The position numbers and the translations under genes are program-made. Shown in pieces: positions 22,936 through 33,169 of a stretch of 64,000 nucleotides of DNA (the stretch's first letter is position 1; every line of letters starts with the position of its first letter). The DNA comes from Oxytricha trifallax. Lineage: Eukaryota > Ciliophora > Spirotrichea > Sporadotrichida > Oxytrichidae. The stretch covers positions 1 through 64,000 of the forward strand of contig ARYC01000114.1 of the NCBI GenBank assembly GCA_000711775.1, written 5' to 3'. The notes below the pieces were generated by a model. That model was not told the DNA's origin and did not search any database. It was given only the letters and a program-made list of their open reading frames with translations.

Positions 22936-23918
22936 TCAAACAGCACGTCTTATTATATCTTCGACATTCACTATGATCTCTGTGATGTCCTTGTAGATTT
23001 TCACACCGTCTAAGTTTCCTAAGGTGAAGAATAGGTTTTCTATGATTCTTCATTATATTATACTTTCATATGAAGGATAATGGTTGAGCATTTATGAGAT
23101 AAAAGCACAAATAGCACAATTAAATTACATCTAAAATGATTCTAAGACCCTTCATGATATAAAAACCAGTATCGCTAAAAACGATTGGATCAAAATTATG
23201 TAAATTATCGAATCGTATATATTCTATAATAAACAATTCAAATGTGAGTGGTGATTCCATAGACAATGGAAGCCTGTGTACTGCGGCTGAGTAAGTCTTG
23301 AAACCAAAGTTAGCAGTGGAAACTACGAAGGCAACAAATTGAGATACCTGACCGTATACGAGCAAGTTCAATGATGAAATGACTCCATCTGCAAATTACC
23401 AAAGGTTACGGTAGCACTCTTCCAATAAATATATCAATTCTTATAGTTTGATTTATTGGGAAGTAAATGAATGTCACTATTGTTTAAGAAAAGAGGGTAT
23501 GCTTTGAAAAAATAATGAATAAATCATCAGCTCTGTATAGAAGAGTCTCTCTTTGTAAAAGCCCTCTATAGTAAGCAAATGAGACTCCAATGTTAGCTTA
23601 GAGCAACTAGATTAATGGTTGATTCTCTCCGAATGAGCAGTACTCCTTATTACTAAATTATTAATTTTTTAATATTCTCGAAGTCAAATTATGTATTGTT
23701 TTTCCAATTTAAAATTTTAGAAACGTTTTCAGAAATATAAAATGTTAGAGAGATTTTTAGAGACACTTTTTTTAGTAAATCTATTCAATATAATCTATTA
23801 AAATATTAATTACTATTTAACCAATAACACTTGGCATAGCTGCGACTCCTTGTTGCTCAGTTGATAAAAGTGTGACAAGCAAGAGTGAGACAGTGGTAGC
23901 TGTTAATTTGATTTGCAT
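22936..23918 (-). CDS. Predicted secreted protein gene in several germline segments
   Basis: ATG at 23918 begins MQIKLTATTVSLLLVTLLST, a clear signal peptide. Further minus-strand segments follow: NIGVSFAYYRGLLQRETLLY (about 23600), EECYRNLWQFADGVISSLNL and GQVSQFVAFVVSTANFGFKT, SAAVHRLPLSMES (23260-23410), then RIIENLFFTLGNLDGVKIYK and TEIIVNVEDIIRRAV ending with TGA at 22936-22938. The intervening AT-rich stretches are candidate IESs; exact pointers were not resolved. The standard-code frame 23120-23371 covers only the middle. The signal peptide and an ECY..L motif recall the smaller gene at 13302-13700. Probably exported or in the secretory pathway; family unknown. Confidence 0.65.
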
Positions 23919-24231
23919 TTTTAATAAAAATTTAATCATTTTCAGTCCTTTTAAATTGCAACATCAAATGCTAAAAATATAAGTGGAAAACCTTAAACAT
24001 ACAAACAATGTAATTCTTCGCCTAATTGGTAATTTTTAATATAAAAATAAATAATTTAATATGGATGAAATCTAAATAACTTAAAATTCAATGTATTAAT
24101 GGTACCTTGATAATTAATAAATAATTCTCCTTTAAAGTTTATTGTTTGATTTATGATTCACTCCATCTTCAACAATTTTACCAAATTAATAAAAAATTTT
24201 TGACCAAAAAAACTCTGCAATTATTTTTTAT

Positions 24232-24655
24232 TATTGTAGGAATACATTTAATTTGTGAAAAATAAAATAAATTAAATAATTATATATAAATTCGTGGCAG
24301 TTAATTTGATGGAAACCTAGACAATATGGTGCTCATTCGATAGAGAATTAAATATTAACTGGACCTTACTATTGTCTGTACCCCTCGATCACATCCCTGA
24401 AGCATAACTCGACTTTAATTTGAGCATTAAATTTGATTTGATATTTGAATTTAATGCTCAAATTAAAGTCGAGTTATGCTTCAGGGATGTGATCGAGGGG
24501 TACAGACAATAGTAAGGTCCAGTTAATATTTAATTCTCTATCGAATGAGCCCAAGATCATTTAAATTGACCAACTTTAACTGCCACTATTTTGATTTAAA
24601 TTTAATTTAATTATAATTAATTTCCCAAATTCAAATGTATTTCTACAAAAACAGT
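24232..24655. repeat. Hairpin with perfect-looking 103 bp inner arms
   Basis: 24331-24433 is the reverse complement of 24448-24550 (loop 14 bp). Outside this, matching is imperfect but continues: GTGGCAGTTAA near 24293 is mirrored near 24585, and GTAGGAATACATTTAATTTG near 24236 is mirrored near 24645. The inner arm is GC-richer (GTACAGACAATAGTAAGGTC). No coding capacity. The sharp change in arm identity at about 24331/24550 is notable. Confidence 0.95.
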
Positions 24656-25498
24656 AAAATTTCAAAGGAAATTGGAATTATGATAAAATTCATATTAAAA
24701 TGTTTGAGAATGTAGATAATTGTATTTTTATAATCAAATTAATAAACTGGATATGTTAAGAATTCGTGGAACAAGATGCAAATAATTATGGCAGAAAAAA
24801 TATAATTTAAGGTATATATATGAAAACAATTTATGCATAAAAAATGAAATCAACTCATATCAAATGCAATTTAATTAAATTAATTGAATATTTAATCAGC
24901 TCTCTGTTCTTTTTAATTCTACACATTTTTTGCTTTAGAATGGAAATTTTCATTCCAAATTAACTGATTATTTTTATGAAATTTAGTTAAAAATTTGCTA
25001 CTATTGCATTACAATCTACTACATAAGCACTCTCCCAAAAATAAGTCAAAGAAAACAAAAAAGAAGACTTTGAAGAGACTTATTGTTAAAAATATAATAT
25101 GATAAATATAAATTTTTGATTAATTTATGCAAATAAATCTATCTGTTATATATTTTTTAAATTCAACTTATGTTTGCGTACACATTATTCTATATTGTAT
25201 TAGTGGCTTGTACAGCCTATGTTACATATGAAATGCAGATATATTTCTCTCAAAAATATTAAGAAATGTCTAGCCCAAACTACAATCTCACAATGGAAAT
25301 ATTCCTAATAATAACTCCATAACTATTAAATATATATTTTAGTACTTTTGTTCAAGAATTAACCAATTTATTTTTTTAAAAAAAAATAATCAAATTAGAT
25401 TTATTATATAACAATAATTATAATTTTAACAAAAAGGTATGGAATGTAAAATATAATATTTTGTAACATTTTTGATATTCTTAGAATTTTAAACGATA

Positions 25499-26170
25499 AT
25501 GAAGTTAACAGCAGACACAACCATGATAATTCTATTCATTAATTTCTACTCATATGTCAGGGTGAATAGGACTAATTTTAAGACAGAGAAAATTGAAAGT
25601 ACTATTTAGATTTTACAAACTCTTTGTAAGTATAATCAAAAGAGATAAAGTTTTTTTATGAATTATGTTAAAAAATAAGAGAAAGAGAATATTAACATTT
25701 AATACGTAGACTTCAAAAGTGGTTTTTATATTTGTGAATTGTACATTTTACGATTAATCATAAAAGATATACTAATGCCGCTCAAACAAACTGAAAAAAT
25801 TTACATATATTTCAAGTTTAGCTATGCTTATCAAAACTTTATAATTTTTAAGTTAATTTCAATATCTAAGTTTCTAAAATTATTTCTAAGATTAATTTAA
25901 TTTCAAAAGCAAAAAGAAAATTAATAGACTTTTACTTAAAATCTGATGAAAGCTCAAGGAATTTTATTCGATATTTTTGATTTCCATGTGGCATTGCAAT
26001 CCTTTGCTTATTCTACCACTTCGGTAATCAAGCAAAAAAGAAAATTGAATGAGAGGGAATTTTCTTTACACAAGATAAACTTTGCAGATGAGTATGAAAG
26101 CATTTTTACCTATGCTGGATATACACTTTTCAATCAATCATAAGTAGTGATTGATAATATAAATAATTGA
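25499..26170 (+). CDS. Candidate 223-residue protein with N-terminal hydrophobic segment
   Basis: ATG 25499 to TGA 26168-26170 is a single open frame when TAA and TAG code Gln. It begins MKLTADTTMIILFINFYSYV, signal-peptide-like, and its last third is the most convincing (MKAQGILFDIFDFHVALQSF, REFSLHKINFADEYESIF). With only TGA as a stop in AT-rich DNA, 223 codons is longer than usually expected by chance but not decisive. No family recognised. Confidence 0.5.
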
Positions 26171-27530
26171 AGAGCTCATGATTTTAAGGATCTATAAAAT
26201 TAATAGCATTTTTTTGTATTTTTCAATAATTATAATGGGTTTCTTTTTTTTCAACAATATTTGATTTTTGCCATTTAAGATTTTTTTAATGATAAATCGA
26301 AATAAATTTAGTGTTAATTTTTGGCAATTATAATAAAAATTCTAAATTAAATCAAGCAACTATGTCAAACAGTGAATAAAACAAGGACACTTAATAATTC
26401 AGATTATAAAATTCCTTTTCAAAATCTCAACTAATGCACAATTATTATACTTTATTACAATCTTAATTATAAAATAGAGCAAATTCCAAGAATAATCAAG
26501 TTAAAAAATATTAATTAAATGATTAGCAAAATTCAAGTTAGCGAAAGTCTAATAGTACTATGAATTTAATTATAATTATAAATCCAAGCAGATTTGATTA
26601 CAAATAATATAATTTATCTTTATATCTCGTAATATAATAATCAAGTCAAGTTTAAAATAAATTTTACTATTTATAATAGCAACAATTTATCAAAAGTGAA
26701 ATCAAAGAGAGCGACAAGAAATTTAACCAGATTCTTCTCAAATATTTTCAAATAAAAATAAAAGAAACAATAAATATTAAATTCATAGATTATGCTTGAA
26801 GAAGACAAAAGTTAGATCATTTAATAGTAAAATTAAAATAGAAATTATAGTGATCTATACCAAAATTAATATATATAACCATAAATAAGTTAATTCAGAT
26901 ATTGATAGTTAGAATTTTTTAATGAAAAAAATCAATATTATATCTTTTCAATTTATTGTTTAAAATTGTGTGAAATGATTAAATAGATTTGTATCTTAAT
27001 TGAAAATATCAATACAAGTATTTTATGACTTTACATTTTAAACTTTTTATGTTGATATTTCGGATTGTTATTTATATTATTCTAAAATTAATTTCGGGTT
27101 TAATCATATAATTTATTTCTCTCCCTATTTAATTTTATGCAATTGAAAGAACCAATTTTTGAAGCAAATGAAAATAAGCGAAAGAGCGAACATCCTTTAA
27201 TTTTAAATTATAAAATAGTAGAGCAAATTAGTAATCCTAGTCAATATTTTATCTTGAAATCACGCAATATTCAATAAAAATCAGATTAATACGAGAAAAC
27301 AAAATAAAATAGAAATATAATAAAGTATGTACTTGAATATAAAAATAGAATATAAATATAATGTAAGAATATGTTTTTAATTTAATAATGAAAAGTTGTG
27401 GTAAAATTCTTCTCTTCATATTATAATTTAATTATGGAAGAATTCGAAAAAGCAATAAAAATATAAGCTAAGCTTAAAATAACTCATTTGAAGATATTTT
27501 GGATTAAATTGTTTGTTAAATTTAAGAATA
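26171..27530. other. AT-rich DNA without recognisable gene
   Basis: No supported coding segment or repeat seen on either strand. Confidence 0.5.
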
Positions 27531-27677
27531 ATGATTAAAAAATTGTTTAGTATCTCCTTAAAGATATATTATATACTACTCTTTTTAATAATTATTTATT
27601 AATACAAAATAAGCGAGAAAGGCTTTTTCTTTGGTGAAGATCAAGATAAAATGTCACTCGAAGAAAACCTAGAGTGA
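27531..27677 (+). CDS. Short membrane-spanning coding segment
   Basis: ATG 27531 to TGA 27675-27677, 48 codons: a basic start (MIKKLF), one hydrophobic helix (YYILLFLIIIY) and a polar, acidic tail (FFFGEDQDKMSLEENLE). It may be a complete small single-pass membrane protein or a first segment of the membrane protein gene downstream. Another coding-like piece (SLSFKAQTDPKKLHRIVTAT) lies near 28080-28140. Confidence 0.45.
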
Positions 27678-28901
27678 AAAAATGTATTAAAAATATTAGT
27701 TTTTATATATTGTTAAAGTTCTTTCTAAATTTTTTATACTAGAAAGGGAAAGAAAGTATGTATAAATAATTTGTCCGTGAGTGATTAAAATAATCATTTT
27801 TCACTTTAATGGTGAAATTTTTTGTTTATTAAAAATATAATTGCTATATTTATGATCTTCCAATAAATCAAATTTCTAAAAATGTTTCCGATCCTTTAAT
27901 TTTGAAATTTAATCTTTAAAAATAAAAATTTTTACTTTAATTTATTTATTATCAATTTTCGAAAAATATTGGAGTTCTGATACAAGATCCTAAATTTATT
28001 AAAAAGATAAAGGTACTCAATTGAATTTATTTTTTTTGATAGCTTTTTGTTATTATATTTTGAATAAACAAAAAAAGTCTTAGCTTTAAAGCTTAAACTG
28101 ACCCCAAAAAGCTTCACAGGATAGTAACAGCAACATTCTCTAATAAATAATAAAAAATGAGAATATTAACTATGAAATAAGATGCATCTCTTTTTTATTT
28201 TATTTATGCTTATAGTAAATTCATTTAAATAATCTTAAAAAATTATTTAAACCAAAACTATCTAGGTTTCCAGTATTTATCAAATAACAAATCATAAATT
28301 ATAAGAATATTAATTGCATTAATTGATTAAAACATTTAACTATTTTTAAAAAAGAATTCAGTATTATTAGATTTGATAAGTAAATGTGTTTAAAATTTTA
28401 TATTATTAACTAAGAATATTATTAAGTTCTTAAATAATAATTGAATTAACTGTATCTCATATATATTTATAAAAATAATATAATTAATTTAAAATTTCTC
28501 AATTAATTTAAAAATAATAAAATCGAATTATCATGAATTATTATCAAGAGCAAAATATTGACATTTAAAATAAATAAACTATCATTGAATTAAATATATA
28601 TTATTCTAATAGTTAAAGCATTTATTTGACAATCAAACCATCATATTAACCTACTCATTAGTAAATAATGGATGAAATATAAGCCACATCATATAACAAA
28701 AAAATCAGGATTAATATAATTACGATAACTGGAAATATTAATTAAATGCAGGCATGCTTTTGGCTTTTTTTATAATTTTTACTCTATTCAACCTAAAATA
28801 TTGTAAAATAGTAATATAAACTTGAATAATAAATTATTATTTTAAATAATTAGTAATAATTTGCATTGAAAAAGGGAAATTGGATAAATTCTCGTATTTG
28901 A

Positions 28902-29948
28902 ACATATTTTGCTATATGTTTGGCTTTTTAGATAAGAATGTATAAAATTTATAATCTCATTCCTCATGAATAACATATAGTAAAAGCTGTAACGTGGTTC
29001 CAAGTATCAATGAATGAGCAATTAATTTATCACAAATACTAATCGTATTATATTGAAATCAGTTTAATGCTCTCTTTTTCTTGATAATTGTAATTTTTAG
29101 GTACAAGATGTAGGTACTTTAAAATGTATTTTCTATCATCAAATTTTATATATTTTATTTTTATAGACTTCATACTTATTGGTTGTATATATTGTACAAA
29201 TCACAGAGAATATATAGTAAAAATTAAAATGACAAAGATTGGATTCTATAATAAAATTTATACCAAATTTATATAAAAATGGTAATTTTGATCCATTATC
29301 TAATTATTAATCTAAATATTTAATTATATTTCTTCATGGTAGTCTATTTGCTTTTAATAATTGCAATTTTGATAAACTTAATCTATTAAAATAAATAAGA
29401 GACTAACTCTAATCAAAGCTTAGAAAATGCTTTAACCAATACAGTTATGTATGTCAAGAAATATGAAGTTAATTATTAATGAGCAATATTTTATTTATTG
29501 GATTTTGTGTATTGTACGATTAATTTTGGATTTGGGGATAATGCTATTATTTTCATGTTCATTTTGTTATTTTATCAAGCAAAAATATCAAACCATAAAA
29601 GAAAGAGATGATAATTGGACTTGCTTCAATTCATTAGTAAGTTTTAATTTTTCTTCAAAATATCTTAAAACTTTTTTTTAAAAAATAAACTAGAGTTAAT
29701 CTAACCTCTTTTTTCATTTACAGATATTAGCACAGGCAATAATTCAAATATTTCTCTATATAATACGCATTTTCGTCAGGTATCTACTTGTTCTAATCTT
29801 TAACTATTCTAGGTACGAATCTGATCAGTGGGCGAATTTGATAAAAATATTAAATTTTGAAATCTTATTTTACGGTGCCACCGACTTCATAAACAGCCTG
29901 AACATTTTGTATTTGTTCTATTTGTATGGAAAGAGAAAAGAAAATTGA
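28902..29948 (+). CDS. Multi-pass membrane protein with one IES and one intron
   Basis: The first segment (28902-29022) reads YFAICLAFQIRMYKIYNLIP and ends VTWFQVSMNEQ. A 465 bp insert bounded by the 10 bp repeat AATGAGCAAT follows; keeping one repeat continues as NEQYFIYWILCIVRLILDLG. A GT-AG intron (29637-29723) then joins CFNSL to ILAQAIIQIFLYIIRIFV. The last segment ends FINSLNILYLFYLYGKRKEN at TGA 29946-29948. Four or five hydrophobic helices are visible. An ATG at 29451 lies inside the insert and is not the true start. Upstream segments probably exist beyond the TGA at 28899. Receptor-like or channel-like topology is possible but no family is recognised. Confidence 0.7.
29013..29487. 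other. IES, 465 bp, 10 bp pointer AATGAGCAAT
   Basis: Copies at 29013-29022 and 29478-29487. Excision retaining one copy preserves the reading frame of a membrane protein. Confidence 0.7.
29637..29723 (+). other. GT-AG intron, 87 bp
   Basis: GTAAGTTTTAATTTTTC...TTTTTTCATTTACAG; removal keeps a hydrophobic protein in frame. No direct repeat at the borders, which separates it from an IES. Confidence 0.7.
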
Positions 29949-30948
29949 AAGAAAAAGAAAATTACTTAAGAAAGATTATAATAAATCATAGAAAAATTGG
30001 GATATTGGTTAAAAACTAATCGAAAATTAGGATGGTAGTGTTAATGAACATGAATAAATTTAATGGACTGATACCTAGAGGGATGTTATCCATAGATTAA
30101 AATGGAAATTTACTTAATTTTATTTAAATTCATAAAACCTAAATATTAAATTAATTAAATTAATTTATCGAGTAAAAATCTCTTTATGATATAGAGAAAA
30201 GCTCCACTCAATAAAATAAATAGAAAGTTAATATATAAAACTAGAAATTGTTTGTTATTATAAAAAACAGCGATAATTTATAGTACAACTTCTAGTTGTG
30301 AGGCACATTAAGATTAAGATTTTAAAAATATGTATTATAATTTTCACCCTAATTCAAAAATATATATATTAATTTTCAATTTTATTATAAATAAAAGAAT
30401 TAACATACTTTTTTTATTTTATTAAGACACAGATTCTTTTCATCAGATGAAGATCAGTTAAAAATTACTGATTAATAATTATAATAATCTAATTATAAAT
30501 CCGAATTATGAAAATAATATAAACTTACAGAAGAACTGCAGTAGTAAAAGCAAGACTATTTTTGGAGTTTTCTTAGAGATATCAAGAATTCTTGAAAAAA
30601 ATGAAAATTTAGCAATTTTTTCCTCTTGTTTTTGTGATTAAAAATACAATAACAATATATTATGTGATAATATATTTGTATGTGATTTGATTATAATTAT
30701 TAATTTATTTAAACTTCATTAATCAGTTCATAAAAAAAAATAGTTAAATACAAATAATTCTATGTAAATCAAGTGTCTTAGTTTTTAGTCAAAGCCGACG
30801 ACTTAAGCCGGAATTATTATTTTGCAACAAATTTGAATAGCTGGCGATCGCAGCTCATATTAAACTAAACATTATTAATACTTAATTAAATCCTAGTTAT
30901 ATTATATTAAACCAAATCCAACACTTTATATTTATAAGTTTGCTGTGA

Positions 30949-31836
30949 TGGGTATATAGATAGGTGATTTTGATAAATCTACTAAACTTATATCTATATA
31001 GTGCTTGGTGTATTGCTATTATCTTCAGTTTCGTTTTATACGCTAATTCTATTATAATTTAGAAGGTATTCGCATCATCCGCAGTTGGAGACTTATTTAA
31101 TGATTAATTGTAAAATTCTAGTAATTATTTGTAGTTTAAGTTCTTTTATAATAATAAATTTGGGTGCAGAAATTCATCTTAAAATGTGGATTTATGTTGA
31201 AATTTACTTTTTTAATCGTATAGATTAAAATAAATTGCATCTAAGTAAAAGACCCATTAAAAACATTATGCTTAAATTGTTTACACTATTTTATCGTTGT
31301 TATTGCAAAAAAAAAATGAGTTGTTTCCGCTTAAAGTTTATGTAGAATCAGTTTCATCAAATTAAAGCAAATTTTAGGATTTTTACCTTCCTATTACTAA
31401 TTTGAATCTTATCTATACAAATTATCATATTCATTTTATGTGTCGTTATATTAATTACTCAAATCTTTTGGTTTTGGGGTTTAATTAGTTTTTCTACTCT
31501 TTCCGATATAATGAAGCCAATTAATATTATCAGAAATTTAATAAATTCGAGTAATTAGTTGAAACAGTTATAGCATATTATAATTCTGTCGGTGACAGAC
31601 TGCCATAATTCACAGTATTATTCTAGAATTATACATTATATAACAATTTCAAAGAAAAACTTATGCGCTATAAAAATATTTTCGTATATCGAAGATCATT
31701 GAGAAATATAGACCCTCATAATATCTTGTAAAAAGGATCGCAACCAAGCTTGGCAAATGTAAAAATAAACAAAATTATAGCTAAACGCCTTCGAGAACTC
31801 TAAAGCCATTAATAAACTTGCTTGTCTTTTTATTGA
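30949..31836 (+). CDS. Host gene, predicted secreted or membrane protein, unknown
   Basis: From 30949 a frame reads LYSAWCIAIIFSFVLYANSI followed by VFASSAVGDLFNDQ, that is a hydrophobic leader then a polar region. The only interruption before TGA 31834-31836 is one TGA at 31198, which lies inside a possible small GT-AG intron (about 31186-31223, ending TCGTATAG). The downstream part (211 codons open) includes LVETVIAYYNSVGDRLPQF, FKEKLMRYKNIFVYRRSLRN and KIIAKRLRELQSHQQ. Upstream, 30790-30860 has another coding-like piece. No family recognised. Confidence 0.5.
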
Positions 31837-32211
31837 GCTCTAAATTTTTCGAATGTTTTCACGAAATAATACAGAGTATTAAAATCACATAATAGCTTTA
31901 TTTGACCAATTCCACTATTAAAATGTAATTAGGTTATGAAATAATTTGCATAATGGCAGGTACAGTAAATTAAATTGGATATTTCTTAATAATTTAAAGA
32001 AATAACTTACGTAAAAATGAAAGAATTAGGTTTCTGCTGCAAACAATACATAATCACATCGCCCAAAGTAATTAAAACATACCCGATAATATATTAAAAC
32101 ATATTCCTTCTCACTTTATCTTAATGTTACATTAGCACAATATTTCTCGTTTCCTCCCTTTCATTCAAATTCTTAATGTTTTAAGCGAAAAGTCTAGCTT
32201 TGTTTGGGGGA

Positions 32212-32373
32212 ATGGATGCGCTTAGTTTGAATACGAAACATGACTATGTGAAAAATTGCAAGGAAAAAACTATGCTTAATAGAGCGCCTTTTGAGGAGAA
32301 AGTTTCATAGTTTAGAAAGGAAGTCATTTGCTTACTGAAAATACCAATATATAAATCATTCAAAAGTTAATGA
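32212..32373 (+). CDS. Short coding segment, 53 codons, unknown
   Basis: ATG 32212 to TGA 32371-32373: MDALSLNTKHDYVKNCKEKT followed by APFEEKVSQFRKEVICLL. Composition and codon use are protein-like. It may be the next segment of the gene upstream or an independent small ORF. Confidence 0.4.
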
Positions 32374-33169
32374 ATATATTTGCATTTAATTAATAAATCA
32401 TATCTTATGACAAATTCTTGAGAAATTGCACTTAAGTTTATCTCAAATAATAGAAGTAAAAAAACAATAAATAACATTTTAGCTTGCATATTACAATCAG
32501 TATAGGCATTGTGATAGCAAGTGTAAATTAATCAATAGCTATATATTTTCTAAGAGTAATTAGACTACAAAGTATCAGCACCACCATAAAATAAAGCATG
32601 TCGAAATAAATGAGAAAAAGTAATCTATAAATTAAAATAATTTTAACTTTTGTAAATATCCAACAAATTATATAATTAAAAATGACAATTATATTATTGA
32701 ATAAATGTAGAGTGACTTTCCTTTTCTATTCATTTCCTGATATGTTGAATTAAAATCCATTACTAAAATGTTTATCATTTATTTTTTTATTATTAATATC
32801 TAGATAATTTTTAAATAAATTTTTTATTAAAATTTTCGAAAATATTTATCCATTTCATTTTATAAAAATTATTACAGTCAAACCAGTTTATTTGAATTTT
32901 AAGATATTCGCCAAACTTTTATTATTTGAGAATCCATATAATTTTACTTCATTGGTATGTCTTAAATCAAAAAATTAAATCCACCAGTTAACTTAAAAAT
33001 TTTTTAATAATAAAAAAGTACTAAAAAATTAAATTGCTTTTCATCATTTGAATATGATTATCATATTAAAATTAAATGTCTGCTATTAAAATTTAATCAT
33101 ATCTAACTTTATTAAAAATTAATATAAATTTGACTTATTTAAGTAATAATATTTTTAGAATTGAATTGC

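Noticed and set aside
25020-25090. Lys-rich reading KSKKTKKKTLKRL
   Set aside because: Too short and A-rich to separate from random AT-rich sequence.
29451-29681. Gene start at ATG 29451 (MSRNMKL...)
   Set aside because: The 10 bp pointer repeat places this ATG inside the 465 bp IES; the true upstream coding sequence ends at 29022.
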